Assembly: GCA_039619475.1 (NCBI GenBank)
Contig: CM077116.1
Span: forward strand, 457,931,576 to 457,995,575
Reading direction: 5' to 3'
Source: Icerya purchasi
Taxonomy: Eukaryota; Arthropoda; Insecta; Hemiptera; Monophlebidae
DNA: 64,000 nucleotides
Below, piece after piece: positions 1-12,072 of the stretch (position 1 is its first letter; every line of letters begins with the position of its first letter). Below the pieces are notes generated by a model. It saw only the letters and a list, made by a program, of their open reading frames with translations, had not been told where the DNA came from and made no database searches. The position numbers and the translations under genes were made by a program.

Positions 1-3000
1 AGGTTAATTTGAGCATTTTCACGCGAACTCTCCAGGACAAGTCTAGGCGGAATTCCAAAGTATCTCCAGTTGGATCTGTCTATTCTCACCGTAAAGATAT
101 GTGCGTATATGTCACGTGAAAAGCTCTCGCGCGTTGGTTAAAAAAGGATTTTGTTTTCTTTCCGGTCCCTCTATATTTCTTCGCTGGTTTTTTTTTTTCG
201 ATGTATTTCAGAAAAATAAATAAACACTCAAATTCAATCAACACGTGTGAAAGACACGCTCTGCCACTAAATCGATACTGAATCTGGGTTAAATCGTAAA
301 AAAACGCGTCTAACAAAATGAAAATTCGAAGTAAATAAAAATCGGGCTATTAACTAATGAATCGGATTTTTTTTTGTGTGGTTTTTATTAACCGGATTAC
401 ACAAAATCGCAATAATTTGTAGAATGGGTTTTCAGGCTTTTCTCGTTTTTTTTTGTTTTTTTTTTTTTCGTTTTTTTTTATGTGAATTTTATAGGCTAAA
501 AAAGAAGAAAAAGGGTAAATATTGATTTAAATTAGTTTACGATTCGTATCGTTTAATAAGGTTTTTCTCGATCTTTAAACTCAATTATTTAGTAGGTAGA
601 AGGCTGCAAATCACGTTTTTGGAAATTTCAAAAATGAACCGTAGGAAAATTTTATTTCACTTCAGGTGTCGTATACGTTGATCCCCGCGTATTAATAGAC
701 CGTTTTCGTACGGCATTATCAGGTGCACGATCGTTGTACCTGTCAACGTGCGTATACATAATGCGTTCGAGTGCTGGTCGCTTAATGTTCATATACACAC
801 ACGCGTTTGCAATGTGTTAGCACGCTGCTCTGCTAAAGTGAGAAAAGATTCTCGGATAAAAGATTATACAATAATAAAAAGTATACACGGTCGAAAACCC
901 GACTACAACACACGGTTCCTTTGGGACGGTTTCCATACAAAAACGCTGAGGTATTCTCACATGCGCCTTTCATACTACACATGTGTCAACATTGCAGTGA
1001 AAAATACTCGCGTAGACTGCAGACGACCGCAGCTGTATGTTTTCCGGTGTGTAAACAGAAATTTTTGACTTCCTGCGGCTGCTCTATTGGAATTGTAGGC
1101 ACACCGATGCACGAAGACACGCGCATTGAGAAAGTTGGATGAAGCGAACTATAAATCTTAAGGAAGTCCCTCTCCGCCGCCGGTTAATGAGTAATCTAAA
1201 AAGTCAAAAAGTTAAAAAGTCAAACAAAGGACAACAAAGAAAGTAGGAAAAAAAACATTGAGCGGGACAACTGCAAAGTGGATGCGCGAAAACAATGGAT
1301 ATATTTAATCGCAACGTATGAACGAAAACTCCGAAAAGCCACTGGCGACTGGAACACTCGATTATATTTAAATTTTTACGAATAAGGCGGTATTTCCATT
1401 TTTCGAATGCGCGGAGAATAGCGTATTAATTCGTGGCCGGAAAATGACTACTGCTAAAACTATATGTCCCGAAGCCGCGTAGTTATTTAATCATTTACCT
1501 TTGCGGATATCACGTCTTCGACATGTGTTCCGTGTATGCCGGGAATTTAAGTAATTCGCGTTCACTTCTCTTCCTTTAATAATTTCACGCTGTCCTCTCC
1601 ATATCGAGAATACGTCATTAACGCTTACTAAATCTCAGAATATGTATCTCGAAATAAAGTGCATCTCCTAGGACTAGGACTTTTGAACGTATTCAATATA
1701 GAGTTGAGTTTTACTATACTAAAATAGGTGTCAGTGTTATTTCCTACAGCCTCTTCCATCGGTAACTTTGCTCTAAATTACAAGTTGCTACCTTTTTTCT
1801 TAGTATCCCTAACTTTAAAATAAATAGGAATTTTCGAATAAAACCAGAAGTTGTTTTTACGCCTCGGAAACAGACTGATAATATTATTTTCGGATAAATA
1901 AAAACCGTGTTTAGAGATGTCGTTTTACTCCGAAATAGCAAAATTACAAGAAAAATCGTCAACAAATTATTTTGGAAATTTTAAATACGAGTTTTTTTCT
2001 TAAAAATACATAGAAAATGGAAAAACGGAAAAATGTAAAAAATCGTTTTCGGCATCAACTGTATAGTTTGGCGAACTATTTTGTAGAGTGGCCGAGCGAA
2101 TGAGCGATTATTTATAAATCGAGCTCTTCGTAAAAGTATAATCGTCGTCGAATTACACGAGATGCATGCTTTCTTGTACGTCAAATTAATAGTTTAATTC
2201 GGGAGCCGACGCGTGAAAAGAGTAAACTACATAATCTCACATAGGCGTGTGTATTCAAGTGCAGCGTACTGTAACAGAGTAAATAACACTACAAAGTTTA
2301 AACAGAAAAAGAGCAGACGTACACCGCGTATCAACTCCTAAATATCACCCCGGCTGATACGTGATCTATCTGGCGCGACTAACTAAACAAACCGCGACCT
2401 GTCACATTAATCACCGCTCGGTGTCTGCAGACATTCGGAAATCTTCGAATAAACACACCTACACGCTGCTCGTTGCATAATGACACTTTTTCTGGAGCAG
2501 CAGAAGGAACCGTTTCGAAGGAGTGAATTAGAAAAAAATTAAAGAAAAAGCGTCTTGAACAGTAATTTATCGACCGAGGAGAGGTTAACGCGATTTTAAA
2601 TTAGGGTCCGGAAAAAAGTCTGTAAAATCAGAAGATTACACGAGAAATGATAGGGCGAGATGTGAAAGAGCGCGGGATCTCGCATTTTTAGGAGCGGTAC
2701 GAAAATTTCGAAAACTAAAAGAGTTCTGAGAAAATTCGAAGAAGGCGCATCAGAGAAAACACGCTAGACCTACGTGTACATCGAGAAGGAAAGCGAACTG
2801 AAGGGATTTTAGAACTGCTAGATGGAAATGAGGACAATGGTTTTCTAGACTTTGGAAATGACCGGCGAGTATCCCTACAACGACTATACACAGTTCAGTT
2901 TAGAACGTATTAATTGATTATATTTTTACACTTCACGTATACTTCAATCTCTAAATATTCGTATCAAGTGGTATTATTTAAGAAGATTATAATTTTGTTT

Positions 3001-3039
3001 TTTTGGTATATTTCATTTTCGTATATAATTTCAAATTGT
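1..3039. other. Non-coding stretch, no gene recognised
   Basis: AT-rich DNA with short homopolymer runs, for example the T-rich segment at about 440-480. Two overlapping plus-strand open frames (748-1068, 106 codons, and 921-1142, 73 codons) are not low-complexity but resemble no family I know and have no supporting splice or promoter context, so I leave them uncalled. Confidence 0.6.
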
Positions 3040-3115
3040 GCGCAATTACTCGCGCAATAATGTGCTTCTGAGTATTAAAGAAATATATTTTGATTTGATT
3101 CGATTCGATTGATAT
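3040..3115 (+). mobile_element. LINE-like 3' end fragment with TTTGA-type tail
   Basis: The segment contains ACTCGCGCAATAATGTGC and then AT-rich sequence that runs into tandem TTGAT/TCGAT pentamers and ATT triplets. The same CTCGCGCAA..ATGCGC core recurs at 5041-5071 and, on the other strand, at 5149-5178, each time followed by a pentamer tail. Short tandem tails of this kind are typical of the 3' ends of non-LTR retrotransposons that lack a plain poly-A tail. No coding sequence of the element remains. The clade cannot be told from the tail. Confidence 0.4.
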
Positions 3116-3369
3116 TATTATTATTATTATTTTTATGTAACCCAGCACACATTATCTATTGTTATCGGCTTTATTTATGCTTACATTTATGTTTAATTAT
3201 ATTACATATAGAGGATGAATTAGTAACAGATGTGATTACATAATCGTTTCATATTGATTCCCAGATTTATCGATTAACGTTAGAAGTGTAAAATGTTTTT
3301 GTTCTTTAGATTTTTCATGTATTTTCTTTCATTTCAATATAGTTTTAATGCATTTCCTCGGTGGAACTG

Positions 3370-3412
3370 TGTAATAATAATAATGATAATAATCAAATAA
3401 TCAAATCAAATC

Positions 3413-3466
<54 letters not shown>
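3370..3466 (-). repeat. (ATT)n microsatellite beside a TTTGA tail
   Basis: An uninterrupted TTA array occupies about 3415-3466. On its left side (3391-3412) it is joined to tandem CAAAT units, which read as ATTTG on the minus strand. This is the same pentamer-to-triplet arrangement as at 3090-3130, so this array probably grew from the tail of a minus-strand LINE insertion. Confidence 0.7.
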
Positions 3467-5040
3467 ACACAACCGTAGACTACTAATAAACTTCATTACG
3501 AGCGAAAATACAGAAATGTTAAAAACAAATTAAAAAGTCAAAATAAATTACGCACTACTCCCATTTCAAAAGAGTTCATTAAACAATAGATGTTCTGTTA
3601 AACACAAAATATAAATGCAAAAATACAATTGCAAACATATAAAAATATAAATAAAAACACCAGAATTTTATCTCAATAACATAAGAAATAATAAAACGAT
3701 GCTGCGGCATTTCGCAAATAATGAAGTACAGTGAATTCCAAAACTCGTTAAGCTCGTTAAATTGCACAGAAATTTAACATTTCCAAAACAAAAAACAATA
3801 AAATTCGTGTGAAGAAAGTTGTTAACAGTAACACGGCTGAAGTTAATACAGCACTGTTTAAATTTTCGGAATAGGCTACTTTCAACTTCTGATATAGTAA
3901 CATCAATTGTTCCTATTAAGTAACCATATCATTACGTCAATATTAAAATAATAAAATTAAAATTACATGATAAAACCATCTCAACATTGATTCAATTAAT
4001 TGTAACATCTCAATGTAAATAAACATAACTTATTACTGTCAGAGTGTTACCAATTAGTGCAATGTAAAGATACCTTACAAACCTTTAACTTGTAATTATT
4101 ATTATTTTAATTTTAACATAAATTTTATACTATTACTATATCATTAATTCACTTGTAATAAATGTTTAGTTGAAGTTATTAAAATAAAGATTAGTTTGAC
4201 TGCCCTTACCGTCATTACTGTCATTGGCGTCAAATATAATCATTTGTATATATGTATTTTATTTTGTCTTATTTTAATCTTATACTGCATTTCTTACTTA
4301 ATATCAGTATACTTATTTTTACTGTCATTTCTGTAGTTTCTCATATTATTAACATAGTAATTTATACCATGATATTATTTATGATTTACAGTTGAAGTTT
4401 ATTACTAAGGGACTGAGGGAGAATAAGTGACTAGTTCTTATGATTAGTTTTATGACTAGTTTTATAAATAATTGATATATTATTCTGTGAACATAGGGCA
4501 ATATAGCTGTCTAACTTATAATTTTGGAATGAAACAGTGCTTAAATCTGATTCGTGCAACATTGCTTTATGTATACAACAAACCTGTACTTTATATATTT
4601 AACAGAGAAATATTATTATACAGACTGTTAACATCATTACTGTTCATTGGTATTTGTAGTATTAAAGGGGTAGGAGTTCAAGTGCAAATGTAGCGCAGGC
4701 TAAATTAGACTTACTTAAGTATTAATAAATATCACATGTGAAGATTGAGAGTTGCATAGGTGTGAAAAGCTTGTCTGTACGACTGTTTATGGAATGTATG
4801 GATTGTAAGCGTGTATAACTGGGTGTATAATTGGGTGTATATTTGGGTGTGTAGATGTGGTACGTAAGTGAAAAATACTTTACTATAACGTATTGGTAAT
4901 TGTGCTTTACATATTTTATACTGTTACTTAAATCGGTACACAAGACTTAATATTTAATGAGATTAAATTTTGTAAACAACCGCCAATAATCAATAACCAG
5001 GTTGGTTTTTGTAATAAATAGTTATATAATAATATTCACC
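3467..5040. other. Very AT-rich spacer, no gene recognised
   Basis: This stretch has some of the lowest GC in the window. The only local structure I see is a degenerate 12-base tandem, (TTGGGTGTATAT)-like, repeated three times at about 4818-4853. Open frames here are short and have no family resemblance. It may be the old body of the minus-strand element whose tail lies at 3370-3466, but no coding homology is visible. Confidence 0.5.
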
Positions 5041-5140
5041 ACCACTGCTCGCGCAACAATGCGCATTTGTGGTAAACATATTTTAGTTACTCTAATATTT
5101 AAGATTGTACATAACTGAATTGAATTGAATTGAAATACAA
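5041..5140 (+). mobile_element. LINE-like 3' end, plus orientation, (TTGAA)n tail
   Basis: The segment begins with a GC-rich core, CCACTGCTCGCGC, then TGCGCATTTGTGG, and passes through about 45 bases of AT-rich sequence to a tail of tandem GAATT units at about 5117-5139. The core is repeated in reverse complement at 5149-5178. The pentamer tail and a conserved subterminal core suggest a LINE 3' end. Nothing of the ORF is left. Confidence 0.45.
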
Positions 5141-5340
5141 AGATACCCACAAATGCGCTGCAAGCGCGAGCAGTGGAAACAAATTATAAAAAAAGATAAC
5201 AAGAAATATACGAACTAATTAAAACGATAGCAAGATCTAGTATAAAATATAAAGTTAATAGAAAATAATAGTAAAATAAGATACAATAAGGGTCTGTAAG
5301 CTGAAAATAAAACACCATCTGTTAGTAATAATATAATTTA
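5136..5340 (-). mobile_element. LINE-like 3' end, minus orientation
   Basis: Read on the minus strand, this is AT-rich sequence leading to CCACTGCTCGCGC, five diverged bases, GCGCATTTGTGG, and then to the shared ATTCAA pentamer tail. It is the mirror partner of the plus-strand copy immediately to its left, so the two 3' ends face each other and share one tail region. Confidence 0.4.
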
Positions 5341-5429
5341 CGGCCGAGTTATAATATTTTTACAAATAATCGGATACATATGCCCACATGAGTATACATT
5401 TGTACATTTTTTTTTTTTCTCCAGCCTTC

Positions 5430-5655
<226 letters not shown>

Positions 5656-6587
5656 TGATTTGATAGTTGCTTCATATGTGAAAAGAGAAGCCAAAGCACA
5701 AAGATATAATTCAGTTTATGAAAAAAAACTTCTTTCGTAGGCCTAAATCTTTGACATACTATTAAGCTATCTCGAATGTATAATAAAACGGCTGAAACAC
5801 CGTTCAAAGTTTCGAGCGGTATTATTGTTAATTTAATTTAATTTATTGGACTTTGGAAGGGACCAATCAGTCCATGGTTCCGAGCGGTTTAGAAGTGTTA
5901 TAGTTAATAATTCTCAGGAAGAAACGATACTCCTTCGAGCGCCGACTGCGAATTGTACGAGTTGAGGACCTGGCGACTAGGACGAAAGAAAAATCTACAT
6001 CGCACATCCTTAACCAAGCGAAAATCAGGACCATTTACTAAAGCGAAGGGGGTCCGAGAATTCCAAAGGAAGAAGAAAAAGAAACGGGAAAAGTAAGAAA
6101 AGCAAGACTCAACTTTTTTTTCTCCTGCCTTCTTAAATATGAAACTCGGTGGTTTGCTCCCTCATTGCTTAGTTGCGATGAAGAACGCGCCGATTCCCAT
6201 TTCTTATTTAACAGATTCGTGCGAGAAACGAGCAAATTATTTCCGAATTACTGTCGAACCGCAATTCTTGCGGTTTAGTAGCTACGCCGCCACAGCGCCA
6301 GAGCGAATTGTTTACAGCGGGAAGATCTTTTTATTGACAATAATTGACGTTGCTGCCCGAATTGCCGTCTTTTCCGGCATATGCGAACGGAAACGCAGCC
6401 AAAAGTGCCGAATCTCGGACGATTCTTTTGGGACGACCCGACACTGCGAAGGAAGCCGCTCAAGAAAAGAGACCGAAAATATAAACTAGGTAGTCGCCGC
6501 TAGAGAAATCCAAAAACTTTCGGCAAACTACAATACATCGCACCTAACACACACGCACACAGTGACACAGACGCGCCAAAATAACTA
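5656..6587. other. Non-coding stretch, no gene recognised
   Basis: It contains a short (TTTAA)n run at about 5829-5848 and then more GC-balanced sequence. Both strands are open over 50-116 codons near 6038-6489, without any recognised domain. I see no splice-site or coding pattern that I would defend. Confidence 0.5.
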
Positions 6588-6626
6588 GCGTTTTTGCCGA
6601 AAACGACTCCGTGTCGGCAAAAATGT
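6588..6626. other. Hairpin with perfect 10-bp stem
   Basis: TTTTTGCCGA at 6591-6600 is the exact reverse complement of TCGGCAAAAA at 6614-6623, with a 13-base loop. Allowing G-U pairs, the stem extends three more positions. It lies at the left edge of a CpG-rich block and 55 bases from a second hairpin. Confidence 0.6.
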
Positions 6627-6680
6627 GGCGGGCTGTAGAAAAAAAAGGCAAGGGGACCAGCGGAATCGGTGTGCGGTAGC

Positions 6681-6721
6681 GGCTTTCGGTAAGTGCCGTC
6701 TGGGGTGCACTAACGAAAGCC
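6681..6721. other. Hairpin, about 15-bp stem
   Basis: GGCTTTCGGTAAGTGC at 6681-6696 pairs with TGCACTAACGAAAGCC at 6706-6721 with one bulge and one mismatch, leaving a loop of about nine bases. It could be a structured RNA element, a decayed small transposon or a binding-site palindrome; the sequence alone does not say which. Confidence 0.55.
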
Positions 6722-7539
6722 AGCTCTACACATAGGTGATATAGCCGGGCCACATATAGGCCTATAGCCTATAGGCGGCGGAAAATTCGTGTTTTATGTT
6801 GGAATTTCGAAGTCGTATGCGTACGCGTATGAATCGACGTGCGCGTCAAAGTCGCATCAATGTAGAGACGTCAAGCGTCGTTCCGACCGCCTTCTTTGCA
6901 TATAATTTTCCTTCGAAGCATCTCGGACTAGGCAAGGCCACGAAGGGGCCCAGAAAATTCTATACGTATTATCATTACGGTTGCCGGTGCGCGCTGCAAG
7001 CAAATAAAGTTCGTCATTACACCGTGGGGGGTAGTTAAAGGGCCGTGCGTCTTCCGGTGGTGGGCCACCGAGTTGGGCGCGTTCGACTGCGAGCGAGACG
7101 CGCGCGTCCACCGGTTTGTTTTATTTTCGCTCCTCTCTCCGTTTTTATTCCCGTTTCTATTTCTACTTTATACTCTTTATTCGTCGTTCCGGATTTACAC
7201 TTGGGAAGATAAACCAGATTTACGAAATTACTCAACCAAAATTCCCCGGCATGACGTATAAATTTTTCGGTCGAAGCGCCATCTTTCATTTTCGTCGCCG
7301 TTCCTTCGGATTCCGCGGCCGGCACCGCGATTCCACGCCCGATGACGAGCCGGCAGAAGAATATTTGTCAACGACGGACGACGACCCTTCGTTCCGGTGT
7401 GCCTCTTCCGTCTGATACGAATTTTTATGTTTCTTCTGGCGCTGTAGTAAAAAACGAAATTCCCCGCCCAAAATCCGTACCGGCGCAATCCAGCTGTTAT
7501 TTTTATTTTTGCTTTATTTCCATTTCAATATGTCCGCCC

Positions 7540-7540
<1 letters not shown>
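6722..7540. other. CpG-rich block, no gene recognised
   Basis: GC and CpG are clearly higher here than in flanking DNA. Open frames of 60-99 codons occur on both strands, as expected where TAA and TAG are rarer. None shows a known domain, signal peptide or convincing splice context. It could be a regulatory region or an unrecognised 5' exon. Confidence 0.4.
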
Positions 7541-7611
<71 letters not shown>

Positions 7612-7617
7612 ATATAC
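7541..7617. repeat. Compound (CA)n(TA)n(TG)n microsatellite
   Basis: About 13 CA units (7541-7566) are followed by (TA)n (7567-7593) and then (TG)n (to about 7610). The CA arm is complementary to the TG arm and the TA centre is self-complementary, so the whole tract can fold into one long hairpin or cruciform. Confidence 0.95.
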
Positions 7618-8755
7618 GTCAAGAGAGAGAAGATGTAACACTTTCCTCGCTTGTCCGTTATTTATTCTCTGTAATTCGGCAAATTGTTATTTTTTCTCCA
7701 AAGTCCTATGTAGGGCACTTTCAGAAGCTTTTCCGATACCGCTTTCGTGATGGACGCTTTTCTGTAATTTAAATTTTTCGTCGCTACCATTCCTGGTGCC
7801 CGTTTTACGGTAGAAATCTGTACACAAATCTCTGTATGCAAGACGAGATGTTCGTTCCGTCGCGGTACTGGATAATTGTAACTGGGCGTTCCTGTTGCTG
7901 TGAACCGGTCGCTGTTATTTATTCCTACCATTTACTCTAAAATATCATCGAGTGCTTTATCCTAATTAGTGTTAACAGTAGCACGATACTATTAAACCGA
8001 AAACCCCATTCAAACAGTTCAAAACAAGTGTCTGTGCACTACAATCAACGCTCGACGGACGTTATGAATTTATGGATTAAGTGGGTTAAAATGAAAAGTC
8101 AGTAAGTATCTACCGTCACGAAGGAATACTTCATGTCCATCCGAAACAGGAATTGCTCGCTGCTCGAGATCTAAGACGTGCCTTAGGTAAACCGAACTAG
8201 TCAGTCGTACTGTAAAATTTTCATCGCACACGATATAAACAGCAAAGAATAGTGTGCTTTTACAACGAGTTAATTTCTAATTTTAGTTATATAGCCTTCT
8301 TCAAAAATAATCTCTCCGATAACTGTAGCTTTCTGTACAAAAAGAAAAGAAAACTGAAACTTGACTTGTATCTCTATCCATTCGGTATGAATATGAGGAA
8401 AAAATAGAAACTTTAGCCTGTGCATTCTTACGTTTATACCACCAACCGAATCGAAGTATTATCGTATCCGGCTGCGTGTTTGTACTTCACTTGGGATTAT
8501 ATTGAACACGCTCATGTTTTTAAGGTACATCTGAAATTGTCCGAGCAACGCACTATTTCTGCTACCATTTGTCGCGGTAGGACACCGCAGGAAAAGCGCA
8601 CATGGCACATGACCTAATTATCGCGTTTTCGAAAAAAATAATTCCAAAGTTCTTTGCAAGTGTGGACAACGGCGAGCAACAATTCCAGCGTCGGACTATC
8701 ATGAATTACAGCACACCTTTTGCTGACATTTTGAATTAAAACTGAGATCTTGAGG
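7618..8755. other. Non-coding stretch, no gene recognised
   Basis: Mixed-composition DNA with no notable repeat. Short frames at 7662-7931 (minus) and 8420-8617 (plus) have no recognisable features. Confidence 0.5.
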
Positions 8756-8781
8756 GTAATAATAATGATAATAACAATAAC

Positions 8782-8828
<47 letters not shown>

Positions 8829-8858
8829 TGATGATGATGATGATGATGATGTTGATGA
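8756..8858. repeat. (AAT)n(ATG)n compound microsatellite
   Basis: AAT units, with a few AAC variants at the left, run to about 8826 and switch sharply to nine or ten ATG units ending near 8856. Apparent poly-Ile/Met/His/Tyr frames across it are artefacts of the repeat. Confidence 0.95.
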
Positions 8859-9740
8859 TAATATGGTATTGCGGCAAATCTTGGCCGAGCGAGAGCCGCT
8901 CGCGTCGACGTTATTGCATGTTCGGCTCTGTTTAGTCGGCTGGTCCGTTGTAATTCTAGGCAATAAATTTTCAGCAGTTTTAAGCAGTCCATTTATCGGC
9001 CATGCTTACTTATACATGCACAGAGATGAACTCACACAGGCAAGCGCCGGTTAATTCGTGTGAGCGCTAGCGAAGGAGCACATTAAATTCGCATTAAACG
9101 ACAAAGGAAGCCGAAGGACGAAATTGTGAACATTTCGCAAAGGATTTTTCGAAAATTTTGCAGATGAAATCGGAACTGCACCACGGCAGACTAGTCCGGA
9201 AATGAGGAGTTAGTGCCCGCTTTCATTGGGCTATCTGCCAACCGCTCGTTTCCAGCGTGTACACGCTCACGCGCTCGTCGCCGCTTGTTTTTACAGGCGT
9301 CCCACCAGCGCTGTTCCGTTTTATTTAATTTTCTTCCACCGTCAACCACTGTTTTCCACTGTAATCGATTATCGCGCCAGTCACTGCGACCGAATAATTT
9401 TTCAGTTCCGACATTAGCTCGGTAAATATTAGTTTGCTCGATTTAGTCGAAGTATTATTATTATTATTGTTTATTTTATTTTATTTTATTTTATTTTATT
9501 TTTTTCGTGAAAATTTTAATCTCCGTTTTCGCGATTTTTATCGAAATTTCCGTGTCATGCACATTTGCGTCCGCATTTAGTCTCTTTTACACGATAATAA
9601 TTAATTCCTCGCTACGGATGTACAAAAATATTTCTAACGGTGAGACGAAAACCTTTACCAGGGTAAATTAACAATTGGAAAATTATAGATTTTTGGTCTC
9701 GCTTAAATTTTTGGAAATTACGCCACCCCACTGCCCGATA
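8859..9740. other. Non-coding stretch with (ATTTT)n run
   Basis: The left half is more GC-balanced and carries two overlapping plus frames at 9213-9425 of no recognised family. A short ATT run (9453-9468) joins a (TTTTA)n array (9471-9507). Nothing else stands out. Confidence 0.5.
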
Positions 9741-9910
9741 AAATTATTACAGACAATAATAACGTGGGTATGATGGAAGGAAGAAGAAAGACCTCTTGGC
9801 TAAATAATATCAAAAAATGGACCGAAATGAAGAGAGCAGAGGATTTATTCAGAATAGCGAGAGACCGGAACTTATTACATCAGATGGTCCAATCCATGCA
9901 AGGTGGTTAA
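9741..9910 (+). pseudogene. C-terminal fragment of LINE endonuclease/reverse transcriptase ORF
   Basis: An open frame ending at the TAA at 9908-9910 reads MMEGRRKTSWLNNIKKW, then TEMKRAEDLFRIARDR and a short tail. This is the pattern of the extreme C-terminus of many insect LINE polyproteins: G(K/R)(R/K)..SWL.NI..WTG(M/I)..AEELFR.A.DR. In the family this segment lies downstream of the reverse-transcriptase domain and is followed by the element's 3' UTR. Only about 48-57 codons are left; no RT catalytic motif, endonuclease or 5' part is visible upstream, which fits the 5' truncation usual for LINEs. The clade (RTE-like or CR1/L2-like) cannot be settled from this short piece. It is a dead fragment, not a gene. 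Confidence 0.75.
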
Positions 9911-9990
9911 GTTTTATATCCGAACAATCGGGTGACATGTGGAGAAGAAGATAAGAAGGGGAATATATAAGAGATTGGGTTCGCAGTCGG
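9911..9990 (+). mobile_element. Probable 3' UTR of the LINE fragment
   Basis: The purine-rich sequence after the stop codon (GGAGAAGAAGATAAGAAGG and following) is what would be expected as the element's 3' UTR. I see no clear tail or target-site duplication, so the right boundary is uncertain. Confidence 0.35.
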
Positions 9991-11529
9991 CCCCGAAAAT
10001 TCTTTGAGGCTCGATACATAGGACGAGCGGGATCCGCCTAAAATGGCTCTACTATATAGGCGACAAAATCTATTTTAAGAGAAAATTTACCGTCGTAGGT
10101 ACGGTATTTTTTTAAGCCGCCATCGTATTTTCAGTTTTGAACATTTTAGTCGCGAAGCGCCCGGCTACCATTTTCGCTAATTACTACGGGGTATGTATAT
10201 GAATAAAAAAAAATAGATCCACTATGCCTTCGTGATAGAAGCCATATTGCACGAGAATTAACGGCCGGCTGAAAATATCATTATTATCGAACTGTTTGTT
10301 CCGGTTCAGGAACGGTATAATAAATGTCTTTAGAGCACTTTCTCGACAAATTCCGGTGGCAAATACCGTGTGTAATTCTTAGCGAAATATTTCATTTGTA
10401 ACGAATTTAACGCGCGCACGCCATTTTTCTACGTAGAAAAAGTTAATAAACATAAGTAGAATAATACCGTGAACACCGATATTATTTGTTCGTATGGAAC
10501 ATTATTGGGTAAACAGGGCACACTGAACAGAGTCATATTACTACCGAGATTTTCTTGGGCACAGTAAAAAAAGAGAGATATACGAAAAAGTCGAATAAAA
10601 ACAAGAGATGCAATGGAGATGCAATGGAGATTATGCAGTCTGTTTCTTAATATCGAAATTGAGAATTAACATAATTAGGCAAGTATTAAATTACAGCAGC
10701 CGGTGAGGGTTACTCTCTGGTTATTTCGTGTCAGAAGAGGCGGATTACCGAAATCCCGCGGTATATAGTATAGAACCTTGTGTGTGAAACCTGTTTCGCA
10801 TTTTGACTCAGGTGGCGGTTGCTTTTAAAGTTCCAGCATAAAGCATCCGGACGAATTTCACAAATGCTAAAAAAACGATATCGCGTTTATTTAAGGTCGC
10901 TCTGTACGACAAGATTATCTTTCATGATTTTTATACGGGCACATACCGAGTGAGTTGTTTAACGTGCATATCTGAGATCTCCCCCATCATATGAAGACCG
11001 ATTAAGACAATTTGTCTCGTCGAGCTGTTACGAATCGACCCCTTTACTCGTATTTGCTCCGTATACGAGATGTGATATTTTACAAATGTTTCAAATCAGT
11101 GCGTTATAAGCACTCCGGACGAGGACGCGAGATGTGAAGTAGACTTACACCTAGGAGTAAGAACAGATTTTATCGTGGTTATTTTTACCATCATTATCAG
11201 CGGCTGGGATATTGATTTTAAAATACACTAATGTTAGTTAATTAATTCTGCGCAACACACGTTAAAATTAAAAACAACGATATGAAATGACAACACGATT
11301 GCTTTAACAATATAAACAAATGGTCGATTAAATTCTGAAATTATTCTTAAATATTTATAAAAACGCGATGAAATTATAAATTACGGGCTAAACCTTAGTA
11401 CAAAAAAATAATAAGTAAGAGATCGAATAAAAGAAATGATTAAACTCATCAAAAAATACAATTGAACAAATGATGCACAGTAACAATACGCAAAGAGCTT
11501 TCGTAGATGAACTAACCAATTTTTGGTCT
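9991..11529. other. Non-coding stretch, no gene recognised
   Basis: The only repeat I see is a short direct duplication, GAGATGCAATG twice, at about 10606-10630. The rest is moderately AT-rich with no long open frame. Confidence 0.5.
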
Positions 11530-11563
11530 TATGATGGAGGCTAACGCGTTCGAAACGTTAAAT
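11530..11563 (+). ncRNA. Structured motif copy M1 (hammerhead-core-like)
   Basis: ATGATGGAGGCTAACG is followed by CGTTCGAAACGTTAAATGG. It has the layout of the recurrent motif in this window: (C)TGATGA or TGATGG, a short variable segment able to pair internally (here AACGCGTT is self-complementary), then CGAAACGTT. About 370 bases downstream lies a GGATTT tandem (11931-11954), which could be the tail of the same element. Confidence 0.4.
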
Positions 11564-12035
11564 GGTATAGTTAATGTTGACGCGATGTCTACCAAAAATT
11601 GCGATGTTGATGTTAAAGGATGCAAAGTATTGAAGTAACGGGTTTTAATTATTAGTCGCGTAATGATTACTATTACCTTTAAATATATGTTGTTTTTATA
11701 ATAGTTTTTTGTGCGAACACTTATATTCTGAAATTCTTTTATGTGCATTTTAAAAGAATTTGTAAATCTGTGTTAATATATTGTACTTGTATTTTTTATT
11801 CGGCAATAGACGATAATTTTTATATATATAACCCCATGTTCTTGATATGTAATATTATAGTTTTACCGAGTTTGACAAATATATATACATTTTTTTTACA
11901 AGTGTAACATTGTTATTTTATAAATATCGCAATTTGGATTTGGATTTGGATTTGTTTTAATTTTTCTTTTTGTTGATTACTTAATCTCGTTTATTAAAAC
12001 GTTATTTATTTATACATTGTAATAACTTGCTTATC

Positions 12036-12036
<1 letters not shown>
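11564..12036. other. AT-rich spacer ending in (GGATTT)n
   Basis: Very AT-rich. About four GGATTT units at 11931-11954 resemble a retroelement tail. If that is right, the stretch from 11530 to 11954 may be a single 3' fragment of a retroelement that carries motif M1. No coding sequence is visible. Confidence 0.35.

Positions 12037-12072
<36 letters not shown>

Noticed and set aside
3415..3466. A CRISPR-like or satellite array
   Set aside because: Unit size of three bases and no spacers; it is a simple microsatellite. No CRISPR array occurs anywhere in the window.
8614..8992. Poly-Ile, poly-His/Tyr and poly-Met frames
   Set aside because: Translations of the (AAT)n(ATG)n array.
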